From Candidatus Enterococcus testudinis (GTDB taxonomy: Bacteria > Bacillota > Bacilli > Lactobacillales > Enterococcaceae), in assembly GCF_002140915.1 (NCBI RefSeq), contig NZ_NGKU01000001.1:2803194-2867193 (forward strand): a DNA stretch of 64,000 nt. Direction: 5' to 3'. The position numbers were made by a program, and so were the translations under genes. Under the pieces are notes generated by a model. It was not told the DNA's origin and searched no databases. It saw only the letters and a list, made by a program, of their open reading frames with translations. Below are positions 15,804 to 26,301 of this stretch, piece after piece (position 1 is the stretch's first letter; every line of letters starts with the position of its first letter).

Positions 15804-18482
15804 CTACTTACGCCCCATTGCACGTTGGACAGCTTTCACGATTTCGACGATTGGAATGATCGCAAAAGATGACCCTAAGACGATTCCCCATTGATATAAG
15901 TCCAAATGGGCTACGCGGAAGATATCATTCAATCCTGGCACCACGATGATGACCATCATCAAAGCAAAGGACAATAAGATTGCCCAGTTGAAGGCTTTAT
16001 TTTTGAAAGGTCCTACGGTGAAGAGAGACTGATGCACAGACTTAACATTGAATGCGTGGAACAATTGCATCAAGCCAAGTGTGGCAAAAGCCATCGTTAA
16101 CGCATCCGCATGAATCTCATTATAACTGGTATGAACAGGCCATTGGATCGCAGACCAATAAACAAAGAGCACTGTTGCTGCTTCTAAGATCCCTTGATAA
16201 ATAATACTGCTCATCACACCACCAGAGAAGAAGTTTGAGCTACGGCCGCGTGGTGCATGTTTCATCAAGTCTTTCTCGGCTGGTTCCATACCTAATGCAA
16301 TCGCTGGGAAGGTATCTGTCACCAAGTTGATCCAGAGCAAGTGGATTGGCAATAATGTATCCCAGCCCCAAAGTGTGGCAAGGAATAAAGTCAACACTTC
16401 CCCTAAATTGGCTGCCAATAAATATTGGATCGATTTCTGGATATTCGAAAATACTTTACGGCCTTCTTCAACAGCAACAACGATGGTGGCAAAGTTATCA
16501 TCGGCTAAGACCATATCAGAAGCACCTTTCGACACTTCGGTCCCAGTGATTCCCATGCCGACGCCGATATCCGCTTGTTTCAATGCTGGGGCATCATTGA
16601 CTCCATCCCCTGTCATGGCAACGACTTTTCCTTCTTGCTGCCACGCTTTGACGATCCGTACTTTGTGTTCAGGAGATACCCGGGCGTATACAGAATACTG
16701 GGTCACTTTTTGGGCGAATTCTGCTTCACTCATCTTGTTCAACTCAGCACCCGTTAAGACAGCATCATCATCACCAGGTGTAATGATCCCTAAGCGACCG
16801 GCAATGGCTTCCGCTGTATCCCGGTGGTCGCCTGTGATCATGATTGGGCGAATACCTGCTTCTTTTGCCACTTTAACGGCATCTGCCGCTTCAGCACGCT
16901 CTGGATCGATCATACCGACCAATCCGGCAAAAACCAAATCATTTTCAACGATTTCTGATTCGAGATTTTCTGGTACAGCATCTACATATTTATAGGCCAT
17001 ACCCAAGACTCGCAAAGCTTGTTTTGCCATATCGGTATTATTGGTCAAAATCGCTTGTTTTTGCTTGTCATCCATTGGTACTTCTTGTCCATCCAATAAG
17101 ACTGTAGCTGTTCGCCCTAAAAGCACATCTGGCGCGCCTTTCACTGCCACCAGATAGCGGCCATCTTCTTGTTGGTGGATGGTGCTCATCAATTTACGAT
17201 CGGAATCAAATGGCAAATCTGCCACACGAGGCTCTTGTCCGACCAGATCACGAACGTGGAATCCTTGATCCATCCCAAATTGTACAAGGGCAGTTTCCGT
17301 TGGATCCCCTATCAGATTGCCTTCTTCTCCAAATTTGGTGTCGTTGGCAAAGTTCATGACTTTCAATGCCATATTATCCAAAGGAATATCTTCAGATGCG
17401 GCATGTTGGTGATTGTTGACATATAATTTTTCAACAGTCATTTGATTCAATGTCAATGTACCAGTTTTATCCGATGCAATAATATCTGTTGCCCCTAATG
17501 TTTCAACAGCTGGCAATTTGCGGATGACTGCATTACGCTTGGCCATCACTTGCGTTCCTAATGCCAAAATGATGGTCACTATGGCTGGCAAGCCTTCTGG
17601 AATCGCAGCTACAGCTAATGAGATCGAGGTCAGTAACATATCGACCCATGAGGTATTGTTGAAGATCGTTCCCACGAAGAACATAATGACTGCAATCACA
17701 ATGATGGCAATCGTTAGAAACTTACCTAATTCATTCAAATTGCGTTTTAGTGGTGTTTCTGTTTCTTGGGCACTCGCCAGCATGCCGGCGATTTTGCCGA
17801 CTTCTGTGCCCATACCAGTATTGACAACAACCCCTTTACCGCGACCGTATGTCACATTGCTGTTTGAATACGCCATGTTGACCCGGTCCCCGATACCGAC
17901 ATCGCTGCCCTCAATTACCGTCAGTTCTTTTTCAACGGGCACTGATTCACCTGTTAAGGCAGCTTCTTCGATTTTTAGAGAACTTGCTTCTAGCAAGCGC
18001 AAATCGGCTGGTACGACATCACCGGCTTCTAGCAAGACGATATCTCCAGGCACCAACTCATCACTTTTGACCGTCACCGTATGGCCATTGCGCAAAATAT
18101 TGGCATTGGGTGTCGACATTTCCCGCAATGCTTCAATGGCTTGTTCTGCCTTGGCTTCTTGGACCACGCCCATGATGGCATTGATGATCACAACAGCCAA
18201 AATAATGATTGAATCAACAAATTCATGAGAAACAGCTGCTGAGATGATGGCAGCGGCCAACAAGACAATGATCATCAAATCTTTGAACTGTTCAAAAAAC
18301 TTTTGAACCAATGATTTTTTCTTGCCTTCTTCCAATTCATTGGGGCCATATTCAGACAAGCGTTTTTTTGCTTCATCATTTGTCAGGCCATTGGCATCTG
18401 CTTGCAATTCTTGCAAGACACTCGTGGTCTCTTGCGCATAAAAGGCTTGCGACAGTTGTGCTTTTTTGTTTTCTTCTGACAT
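15804..18482 (-). CDS. P-type cation-transporting ATPase (PMCA/SERCA-type; Ca2+ and/or Mn2+ exporter)
   Basis: An 892-residue P2-type ATPase. It contains the cation ATPase N-terminal domain, LTGESVPVEKE (actuator), the phosphorylated Asp in SDKTGTLTLNQMT, the nucleotide-binding VKGAPDVLL, MITGDHRDTAEAI and the hinge GDGVNDAPALKQADIG. About ten membrane spans include VAAIPEGLPAIVTI (M4) and LLAANLGEVLTLF (M5), typical of SERCA-like pumps. The ATG at 18482 follows GGGAGG; upstream in-frame ATGs lie within the terminator and are unlikely. A yybP-ykoY manganese riboswitch controls it. As for streptococcal MgtA under the same riboswitch, Mn2+/Ca2+ efflux is the likely job; the ion is inferred. Confidence 0.94.
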   Translation of the reverse strand: MSEENKKAQLSQAFYAQETTSVLQELQADANGLTNDEAKKRLSEYGPNELEEGKKKSLVQKFFEQFKDLMIIVLLAAAIISAAVSHEFVDSIIILAVVIINAIMGVVQEAKAEQAIEALREMSTPNANILRNGHTVTVKSDELVPGDIVLLEAGDVVPADLRLLEASSLKIEEAALTGESVPVEKELTVIEGSDVGIGDRVNMAYSNSNVTYGRGKGVVVNTGMGTEVGKIAGMLASAQETETPLKRNLNELGKFLTIAIIVIAVIMFFVGTIFNNTSWVDMLLTSISLAVAAIPEGLPAIVTIILALGTQVMAKRNAVIRKLPAVETLGATDIIASDKTGTLTLNQMTVEKLYVNNHQHAASEDIPLDNMALKVMNFANDTKFGEEGNLIGDPTETALVQFGMDQGFHVRDLVGQEPRVADLPFDSDRKLMSTIHQQEDGRYLVAVKGAPDVLLGRTATVLLDGQEVPMDDKQKQAILTNNTDMAKQALRVLGMAYKYVDAVPENLESEIVENDLVFAGLVGMIDPERAEAADAVKVAKEAGIRPIMITGDHRDTAEAIAGRLGIITPGDDDAVLTGAELNKMSEAEFAQKVTQYSVYARVSPEHKVRIVKAWQQEGKVVAMTGDGVNDAPALKQADIGVGMGITGTEVSKGASDMVLADDNFATIVVAVEEGRKVFSNIQKSIQYLLAANLGEVLTLFLATLWGWDTLLPIHLLWINLVTDTFPAIALGMEPAEKDLMKHAPRGRSSNFFSGGVMSSIIYQGILEAATVLFVYWSAIQWPVHTSYNEIHADALTMAFATLGLMQLFHAFNVKSVHQSLFTVGPFKNKAFNWAILLSFALMMVIIVVPGLNDIFRVAHLDLYQWGIVLGSSFAIIPIVEIVKAVQRAMGRK

Positions 18483-18527
18483 CTTTTTTCCTCCCTTATA
18501 GATCCTTCTTTTATTGTACATGAAATG

Positions 18528-18572
18528 AAAAAAAATAGACTTATGTATGCACTGGAACACATACATAAGTCT
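18528..18572 (-). terminator. Riboswitch-controlled terminator before the cation ATPase
   Basis: A perfect 13-bp stem (AGACTTATGTATG / CATACATAAGTCT) followed on the minus strand by eight T, placed between the riboswitch aptamer and the ATPase start. It is the likely expression platform. Confidence 0.88.
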
Positions 18573-18581
18573 CACTATTTA

Positions 18582-18656
18582 AGGCAACACCAGAAATTTC
18601 TTTCAGGATGGTGATGTTGCCGCGGATGCAAAAACCGCTAGTTACTCCCTCATGAT
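18582..18656 (-). promoter_or_regulatory. yybP-ykoY manganese riboswitch aptamer
   Basis: On the minus strand the sequence holds the family's ATGAGGGAGTAACTAGCGG start and the paired GGCAACATCACCA...TGGTGTTGCC arms. These match the conserved GGGGAGTAGC and CAACATCACC / GGTGTTG elements of the yybP-ykoY class. This class binds Mn2+ and turns on efflux genes. The terminator at 18528-18572 follows within 10 nt. Confidence 0.85.
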
Positions 18657-18672
18657 CATATCAATAACACGC

Positions 18673-18701
18673 ATTATACAAAAAGTTTCCATCGATTGCA
18701 A
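18673..18701 (-). promoter_or_regulatory. Promoter of the riboswitch-ATPase unit
   Basis: Minus strand -35 TTGCAA (18696-18701), 17-bp spacer and perfect -10 TATAAT (18673-18678), just upstream of the riboswitch aptamer and 34 bp after the metG stop codon. Confidence 0.7.
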
Positions 18702-18734
18702 TCTATATCTCTTATCAGCTGAATCAATAGCAAA

Positions 18735-20791
<2,057 letters not shown>

Positions 20792-20860
20792 CATAATTCA
20801 AGTTGAGTTTTTTCTTTTTTTGATCGGAAAAGTATCCGATAATACGGCTACTTCCTTGCT

Positions 20861-20890
20861 TTGAAAAATAGCTGCTTGTTTTGTTATAAT
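20861..20890 (+). promoter_or_regulatory. Promoter of the small membrane protein gene
   Basis: -35 TTGAAA (20861-20866), 18-bp spacer and extended -10 TGTTATAAT (-10 at 20885-20890). The start codon is 33 bp downstream. Confidence 0.65.
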
Positions 20891-20922
20891 AGAATAAAAA
20901 TCTCCTCTTGAAAGGATGCCTC

Positions 20923-21195
20923 ATGTCAAACATAAATAAACGTTTTTTCTGGCTGTCGATCGGACTGACTGTTTTGCATCTGATCGGCGCAAGTTACTAT
21001 CCCTATTTCTATGCTTATTTCAACGGACTCGATCAAGCTGCAGCCTTCGCAACGGTCGTCACATTGTTGCGGGTGATCTTCCTTTGCTGGCTCGCTTATT
21101 GCGGCTACCGCACGTTGCACGATCAGCAACGATTGACTTGGTTATATACCGCCTTATTTTTTGTCAACTTGATTTGCCCGTATTTTTTTAATTGA
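20923..21195 (+). CDS. Small membrane protein, 90 aa, unknown function
   Basis: A 90-residue protein with three hydrophobic segments at about 8-26, 40-60 and 66-86. Tyr and Phe are frequent (ASYYPYFYAYF). I do not recognise a family. AAAGGA six bases before ATG 20923 sets the start; a TTG five codons earlier lies in front of this site. A consensus-like promoter precedes it. The Nudix gene follows after 56 bp with its own ribosome binding site and could be cotranscribed. Confidence 0.75.
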   Translation: MSNINKRFFWLSIGLTVLHLIGASYYPYFYAYFNGLDQAAAFATVVTLLRVIFLCWLAYCGYRTLHDQQRLTWLYTALFFVNLICPYFFN

Positions 21196-21251
21196 TGCAT
21201 GCTTTTTCTAATACAACTAGCCCTACAAATGAATCTATCTAGGAGAAAACA

Positions 21252-22082
21252 ATGAAAACATTCACTTCTAAATCTGCAGAAAAACATTACTATGAACAAG
21301 ACGCGTCAGAAGCCGAATTTCTTGCTTGGTATCAAGAACAAGATCAACCAAAATATGAAAAGCCTTCGGTGACTGTTGATATGGTCTTGATGTGTTACAA
21401 CAAAGAAGAAGAACAATTGAAAATCGCCTTGATTCAGCGGAAAGGCCACCCGTTTCGTAATTCATGGGCCTTGCCTGGCGGATTCGTCAATCCCCAAGAA
21501 TCGACCGGTGACAGTGTCATCAGAGAAACCAACGAAGAAATCGGCGTAACGATTTCCAAACAAAACATTGAACAACTGCATACCTTCAGCACACCCGATC
21601 GTGATCCGCGGGGCTGGGTCATCACAGTTAGTTACTTGGCTTTCATCGGTGAAGAGCCCCTCAGTGCGGGGGATGACGCCAATCAAGTGCGCTGGTTTTC
21701 ATTAGAACGTAAGGGTCAACAGCTGTTTTTAAGCAGTGGTGAGATCGAGATTGTTTTGGATATGCAATCTGGCACATCGATTGGCAAGGATACCTTGGCC
21801 TTTGACCATAGCGCCATTATTCTGAAAGCTTTCCAACGGGTCGCCAATAAAATGGAGCATGAGCCGCAAGTCCTTTTGGTCTTAGGACAAGACTTCACGA
21901 TCACAGAAGCCCGTAAAGTGTTTGCCAAATTCCTCGGCATCGATTTCAAGCTGATCGATCATTCGAATTTCAAAAAATCCATGCTGCAATATTTTATTGA
22001 AGTTGGTGAAAAACCTGTTGGTATCGGAAGACCTTCTAAGATTTATCGTTTGAATGATGACGTACTAGGCAACAAGATGTAA
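21252..22082 (+). CDS. Nudix hydrolase with NrtR-like C-terminal winged helix
   Basis: A 276-residue protein. The Nudix box GFVNPQESTGDSVIRETNEE (about residues 77-96) keeps the REXXEE core, with Thr at the hydrophobic position. The last 80 residues (LLVLGQDFTITEARKVFAKF...GRPSKIYRLND) resemble the winged helix-turn-helix of NrtR regulators. NrtR proteins bind ADP-ribose and repress NAD genes; some keep ADP-ribose pyrophosphatase activity. Since the Nudix catalytic residues are intact here, enzyme and regulator roles are both possible. No NAD gene lies nearby. AGGAGA precedes the ATG, and a terminator follows within 5 bp. Confidence 0.9.
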   Translation: MKTFTSKSAEKHYYEQDASEAEFLAWYQEQDQPKYEKPSVTVDMVLMCYNKEEEQLKIALIQRKGHPFRNSWALPGGFVNPQESTGDSVIRETNEEIGVTISKQNIEQLHTFSTPDRDPRGWVITVSYLAFIGEEPLSAGDDANQVRWFSLERKGQQLFLSSGEIEIVLDMQSGTSIGKDTLAFDHSAIILKAFQRVANKMEHEPQVLLVLGQDFTITEARKVFAKFLGIDFKLIDHSNFKKSMLQYFIEVGEKPVGIGRPSKIYRLNDDVLGNKM

Positions 22083-22086
22083 CGTG

Positions 22087-22118
22087 TAAAACCCTCCAAA
22101 CCATGTTTGGAGGGTTTT
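22087..22118. terminator. Bidirectional terminator between the Nudix gene and the TldR guide RNA
   Basis: A 13-bp stem (AAAACCCTCCAAAC / GTTTGGAGGGTTTT) with a tiny loop. It ends the Nudix transcript on the + strand and would also end the oppBCDF-tldR-guide RNA transcript on the minus strand. Confidence 0.88.
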
Positions 22119-22262
22119 ACTGGCTAATCATAATTAGTGGACGTGGTTCCTAGAAACAAAAACCGTGATTGGCTTTTTCTATACCCTAGGCGAACCCTGG
22201 CGTCCCTTCCAGTTTTTTAGATCAAGAACCCATTTGGGCCAATAACTCAGGCATTTTTCGAT
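22119..22262 (-). ncRNA. Probable TldR guide RNA (scaffold plus guide)
   Basis: In TnpB-like loci the guide RNA overlaps the 3' end of the gene and continues beyond it. Here the minus strand after and across the tldR stop folds into CTGG-CCAG (22198-22213), CCAGG-GTTCG-CCTAGG and GGTT-AACC hairpins, and stops at the terminator at 22087-22118. The last bases before that terminator, TAATTATGATTAGCC (22122-22136), are the candidate guide. Boundaries are approximate; the scaffold/guide junction is inferred. Confidence 0.5.
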
Positions 22263-23217
22263 TGTCAGTTGCGGATAAAGCGACAAAATGAAGCTCTTTT
22301 CCGTACCATTTGGCTTTATACTGCATTTTGCGAACAAATTGGTGCCAGTCGCTAATCGTGTAGTTACCAGAAACCTGGGCATCTTCACTGATTTTCTCAA
22401 TATAAATCGTATCGTACTGCTTTACTAAATGATAGCTCATCTGATCAATGTACTCCCGCTTTTGACAGCCGTGAAGCCGATAAAGTTTGGCTACTTTGCC
22501 TTTTTGTTTTTGATAATTGCGGGCATTGTTCAAGAGAATCTTCTTGCGCTTGACCGCCTTGGCTTTGATCGTCAGTTTATTCTCAGCCCGCGCTAGTTTT
22601 TGCAGCGTCGCTAAGGCATGGGTGCATGCGACTGGTAACGAATGATTGGCTTGCACAAGAAGTTGCGGATCAAAGATCAGTGCAATCTTCTGTTGTTTTT
22701 TTGGTAATGGTTCAACTTCTTCCAAGCATAAAATCGATACATAAAATTCAGTACCGTTTTTTGCGGAAATCGTTGCTGATTTGATGGTTCCTTTGATTGC
22801 CCGATGCTGCTTCACCGGAACCAATGATTTCAATTTTGGCAGCTTGAGTTGATCTTCGACAAAATAGATCGTATGTTGTTGATTATTGGTGGTATACGAT
22901 TGCCAAATACTTTTTTTGGTTTTCATTTTTGGAAAGCCGGCTCGTTTTTGGAAATAATTCCGAAACGCCCGTTCCAGATTCCGTTGTGCATTCGCTAATG
23001 CTAAACTATCCGTCTCTTTTAAAAACGGATAGTCTTTCTTTAATTTGGCTGGTGTTAACCCTAACTTTACTTCCTTGTTCGCCAGTTCATCCATCTTGGC
23101 TTTCAGCAGCTGATTATACGTGAAGCGTACACAGCCGAAAGTTTCGATGAAGAACTGTTTTTGCTGTCCATTAGGATAGATCCGAAATTTGTATGCTTTT
23201 AAAACACCCAGTTTCAT
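22222..23217 (-). CDS. tldR: TldR: TnpB-like nuclease-dead RNA-guided repressor, oppF-associated
   Basis: A 331-residue TnpB/IS605 OrfB homologue. The N-terminus AYKFRIYPNGQQKQFF...FGCVRFTYNQLL is typical TnpB, as are NAQRNLERAFRNYF and KWYGKELHFV. The RuvC-I stretch GIDLGLK of TnpB is replaced by ALIFDPQ (residues 179-185), so the catalytic Asp is Ile181. RuvC-II keeps Glu274 (IYIEKISED). The protein ends at ATDNRKMPELLAQMGS exactly where the Cys4 zinc finger and RuvC-III DRDxNAA would start. It therefore cannot cut DNA. There is no tnpA, and no transposon ends were recognised. It starts 27 bp after oppF behind AGGAGG, so it belongs to the opp transcription unit. TldRs were described in 2024 as RNA-guided transcription repressors, including an oppF-linked Enterococcus group. 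Confidence 0.88.
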   Translation of the reverse strand: MKLGVLKAYKFRIYPNGQQKQFFIETFGCVRFTYNQLLKAKMDELANKEVKLGLTPAKLKKDYPFLKETDSLALANAQRNLERAFRNYFQKRAGFPKMKTKKSIWQSYTTNNQQHTIYFVEDQLKLPKLKSLVPVKQHRAIKGTIKSATISAKNGTEFYVSILCLEEVEPLPKKQQKIALIFDPQLLVQANHSLPVACTHALATLQKLARAENKLTIKAKAVKRKKILLNNARNYQKQKGKVAKLYRLHGCQKREYIDQMSYHLVKQYDTIYIEKISEDAQVSGNYTISDWHQFVRKMQYKAKWYGKELHFVALSATDNRKMPELLAQMGS

Positions 23218-23244
23218 CTCCTCCTAACCTATCCCCCTATACCT

Positions 23245-24192
23245 TTAAACCAAAACTGTTCCCTTTTTTTGTGCCAATTTTTCTTGATAATGTGCCACTT
23301 CATTTTTTGATGCATAGACGAAATGTCCGGGTGCGACTTCTTCCATTTGACGCGCTTGGTCATCTGTCGGTTCACTGACATATTTGATCCGTTTGCGTTG
23401 GCGCTCATGGTCAGGATCGGGCAATGGAATGGCCGACAATAGACTTTCCGTATATGGATGTACGCCATAATGATAGATCTCATCACTAGTACCCACTTCC
23501 AATAACTTGCCATTGTGCATCACACCGATGCGGTCACTGATATGTTTGACCATAGATAGATCGTGGGCAATAAATAAATAGGTCAATTTATGTTGTTCTT
23601 GCAAATCTTGCAGCAAATTGACCACTTGTGCTTGGATCGATACGTCCAAAGCTGAAATCGGTTCGTCGCAAATGATGAATTTCGGATCGACCGCTAACGC
23701 GCGGGCAATACCGATCCGTTGTCTTTGACCACCAGAAAATTCATGCGGATAACGGGTCCCATGACTTGGGTTCAAGCCTACGGTTTTTAACAACTCATCC
23801 ACACGCTGATTCCGTTGTGCTTCTGTTTTGGCCAAGCCATTGATATCAATCCCTTCAGCAATGATATCCCGAACTTTCATCCGTGGATTCAAAGAGGCAT
23901 AAGGATCTTGGAAAACCATTTGCACATCACGGCGAAAATCTGCCAAATCTTTCTTGCCTTTGATTTTCATCACATCTTGTCCATCAAAAAGCACTTCTCC
24001 ACCAGTCGGGTTATTCAACCGGATCACCGTCCGACCAGTGGTCGACTTGCCGCTCCCTGATTCGCCAACTAGTCCGAAGGTTTCTCCTTCATAAATTTTG
24101 AAAGAGATATCATCAACGGCTTTGACTTCGTCTTTGCGGCCAACATTAAAATATTGTTTTAGATTATTTACTTCAAGTAACACTTTTTCCAA
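23245..24192 (-). CDS. oppF: Oligopeptide ABC transporter ATP-binding protein OppF
   Basis: A 315-residue ATPase with Walker A GESGSGKST, Q-loop MVFQDPYASLNPRMK, signature FSGGQRQRIGIARAL, Walker B FIICDEPISALD and the OppF/DppF C-terminal extension (HPYTESLLSAIPLPDPDHER). It powers peptide import with OppD. The start is TTG behind GGAGG, with no ATG nearby. It lies 13 bp after oppD. The next gene is tldR, only 27 bp downstream. Confidence 0.95.
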   Translation of the reverse strand: MEKVLLEVNNLKQYFNVGRKDEVKAVDDISFKIYEGETFGLVGESGSGKSTTGRTVIRLNNPTGGEVLFDGQDVMKIKGKKDLADFRRDVQMVFQDPYASLNPRMKVRDIIAEGIDINGLAKTEAQRNQRVDELLKTVGLNPSHGTRYPHEFSGGQRQRIGIARALAVDPKFIICDEPISALDVSIQAQVVNLLQDLQEQHKLTYLFIAHDLSMVKHISDRIGVMHNGKLLEVGTSDEIYHYGVHPYTESLLSAIPLPDPDHERQRKRIKYVSEPTDDQARQMEEVAPGHFVYASKNEVAHYQEKLAQKKGTVLV

Positions 24193-24205
24193 CCGTTTCT
24201 CCTCC

Positions 24206-25252
24206 TTAGACCGTAGTTTGGCTATTTTTTTCTTGGAATTTTTTCCAACGAATCAAAATTTCGTCAGGCGGCGTCACTTTTGGCGCTTGCGGGGCCAATA
24301 ACCAAGTGGCTGCTTTATGGGTCGGTGAAACATCAAAGAATGGCGGTTGTTCTTCCGCATCGATTTGCAAAGCAAATTCATTCCGTGGATAAAATGCATC
24401 GCCGGTTGGCGGATCCAATAGATCCGGTGGTGAACCTGGAATCGCGTATAAGCGATCCCCGGTACCTTCTAGTGTCGGCATTGATCCCAACAAGCCCCAT
24501 GTATAAGGATGTTGTGGATTGTAGAAAATCTCTTCCGATGTGCCGACTTCAACGATTTTCCCACCATACATCACGGCTACGCGATCTGCTACATTGGCCA
24601 CAACACCTAAGTCATGGGTAATGAAGACAATGGAGGAATTGATTTTTTTCTGGATATCTTTCAGCAATTCTAGGATTTGTGCTTGGATCGTTACGTCCAA
24701 TGCAGTTGTTGGTTCATCTGCAATCAAGACTTGCGGGTAGCAGATCAACGCAATCGCAATCACGATCCGTTGCCGTTGGCCACCTGAAAACTGATGGGGG
24801 TAGTTTTTCAAACGTTTTTCTGCATTAGGAATACCAACCAAGTTCAAAAGATCCAAGGCTTGTTTCAAGCCTTCTTTTTTGCTGATTTTATTGTGTTTCA
24901 TCAATGATTCTGCTACTTGTTTGCCGATAGGCATCGTTGGATCTAATGAAGTCATTGGGTCTTGGAAAATCATGGCAATTTCTTTGCCGCGAATTTTTTG
25001 TAATTCTTTTTCTGTTTTGGTCAAAATGTCTGTTCCATTGAACAAGATTTGACCGTTGTCAACGTTGGCGTTACTCGCTAATAGCCCCATGATACTGCGG
25101 GTCGTTACGGATTTACCACTCCCTGATTCTCCTACGATCGCCAATGTTTCGCCTTTATACAAATCGAAACTGACGTCGCGGATTGCTTTGACTTTCCCTG
25201 CAAAGGTATCAAAGGAGATCTCTAAATTTTTCACTTCTAAGACTTTTTTCAT
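24206..25252 (-). CDS. oppD: Oligopeptide ABC transporter ATP-binding protein OppD
   Basis: A 348-residue ATPase with GESGSGKSVTTRSIMGL, MIFQDPMTSLDP, FSGGQRQRIVIAIAL and LIADEPTTALD. The C-terminal oligopeptide-transport extension (HPYTWGLLGSMP...IPGSPPDL...FYPRNEF) is present, though the usual Cys cluster around it is not: no CxxRC motif is seen, so it probably binds no Fe-S cluster. ATG 25252 has AAAGAG at 8 nt; a GTG three codons upstream overlaps the oppC stop codon and is the alternative start. Confidence 0.94.
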   Translation of the reverse strand: MKKVLEVKNLEISFDTFAGKVKAIRDVSFDLYKGETLAIVGESGSGKSVTTRSIMGLLASNANVDNGQILFNGTDILTKTEKELQKIRGKEIAMIFQDPMTSLDPTMPIGKQVAESLMKHNKISKKEGLKQALDLLNLVGIPNAEKRLKNYPHQFSGGQRQRIVIAIALICYPQVLIADEPTTALDVTIQAQILELLKDIQKKINSSIVFITHDLGVVANVADRVAVMYGGKIVEVGTSEEIFYNPQHPYTWGLLGSMPTLEGTGDRLYAIPGSPPDLLDPPTGDAFYPRNEFALQIDAEEQPPFFDVSPTHKAATWLLAPQAPKVTPPDEILIRWKKFQEKNSQTTV

Positions 25253-25257
25253 CGCAA

Positions 25258-26301
25258 TCACTCTTTCATTTTCGGATCAAAGGCATCTCGCAACCCATCT
25301 GCAAGCAAGTTAAAGCCGATCATGATCACAGATAGTGTCACAGCAGGCACCCACATTTGGTAAGGCAAGAATAAGAAGGTTTTGTATCCATCACTCAATA
25401 ACATCCCTAATGAGGCTGCAGGTGGTTTCAAGCCCAAGCCAATAAAGCTTAGGAAAGCCTCGAAGAAAATCGCTGAGGGAATACTGAACATCATTTGAAC
25501 GATGATCACACTCGAAATATTCGGCAAGATATGTTTCATCGCGATTTTCGAGCGGCTTTCACCTAATGTCGTTGCTGCCAAAACAAATTCTTGGTCTTTC
25601 AGTTTCATCGTTTGCGCTCGGACGATCCGTGCCATTGGGATCCAGTTGGTGATCGCCATCGCGGCTACGATAGAAGGAATACCTGGTTCAAAGACAACCA
25701 ACATCAAAATCATCACGACTAAGTTTGGAATGCCGGATAAGATTTCTAAGAAACGTTGCATCACGTTATCCGCACGTCCACCCAATAGACCTGAGATCAA
25801 GCCATACGTCACACCGAAGACGATATCCAGCATGGCTGCGATAAAGGCAATCAATAATGAGATCCGGGTACCGACGAACAAACGACTCAATAAGTCACGA
25901 CCCAAACCATCGGTCCCTAATAAGTAATAGGTGCCTTCTGGTACATTGGCTGCTGCATACTTATCAACTAAGTTCCCACCAACCATCGCATAGCCGTTCA
26001 GACCATTGATATCGATCCCTGGAATTTTTGGCGGCAAGTTGGTAAATTTCACATTTTGCGCGGTTGGATCATGAGGTGACACAAATATCGTAATAATCGA
26101 AATCGCGATAATGAACACCAATAAGATAATTGAAAAGACGGCCGCTTTGTTTTTCTTCAGACGGCGCCATGAATCTTGAAAGAAGGTCAAAGACGGTGTT
26201 GCGATGGCTTCTCGTTCTTCTTTGGTATTTTTTTGTAATGGTTGAAATTTGGCTGCATCGATCGCAGCTACTTCATTTGCGGTGTAAGGCTTCTCTGCCA
26301 T
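25258..26301 (-). CDS. oppC: Oligopeptide ABC transporter permease OppC
   Basis: A 347-residue permease with an N-terminal cytoplasmic segment, a first membrane span at about 50-75, a long extracellular loop and five further spans. The typical LGTDGLGRDLLSRLFVGTRI stretch (about residue 128) and the EAA loop AATTLGESRSKIAMKHILPN are visible. Its ATG overlaps the TAA of oppB (TAATG), so translation is coupled. Confidence 0.95.
   Translation of the reverse strand: MAEKPYTANEVAAIDAAKFQPLQKNTKEEREAIATPSLTFFQDSWRRLKKNKAAVFSIILLVFIIAISIITIFVSPHDPTAQNVKFTNLPPKIPGIDINGLNGYAMVGGNLVDKYAAANVPEGTYYLLGTDGLGRDLLSRLFVGTRISLLIAFIAAMLDIVFGVTYGLISGLLGGRADNVMQRFLEILSGIPNLVVMILMLVVFEPGIPSIVAAMAITNWIPMARIVRAQTMKLKDQEFVLAATTLGESRSKIAMKHILPNISSVIIVQMMFSIPSAIFFEAFLSFIGLGLKPPAASLGMLLSDGYKTFLFLPYQMWVPAVTLSVIMIGFNLLADGLRDAFDPKMKE

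Noticed and set aside
22179-22400. Frame overlapping the end of tldR as a possible TnpB C-terminal fragment after a frameshift
   Set aside because: Neither frame downstream of the tldR stop encodes the Cys4 zinc finger or DRDxNAA; the region looks like guide RNA scaffold, so a simple frameshifted TnpB is unlikely.
22119-23244. Active IS200/IS605 insertion sequence
   Set aside because: No tnpA, no recognisable ends, catalytic residues lost, and the gene is placed neatly in the opp transcription unit.
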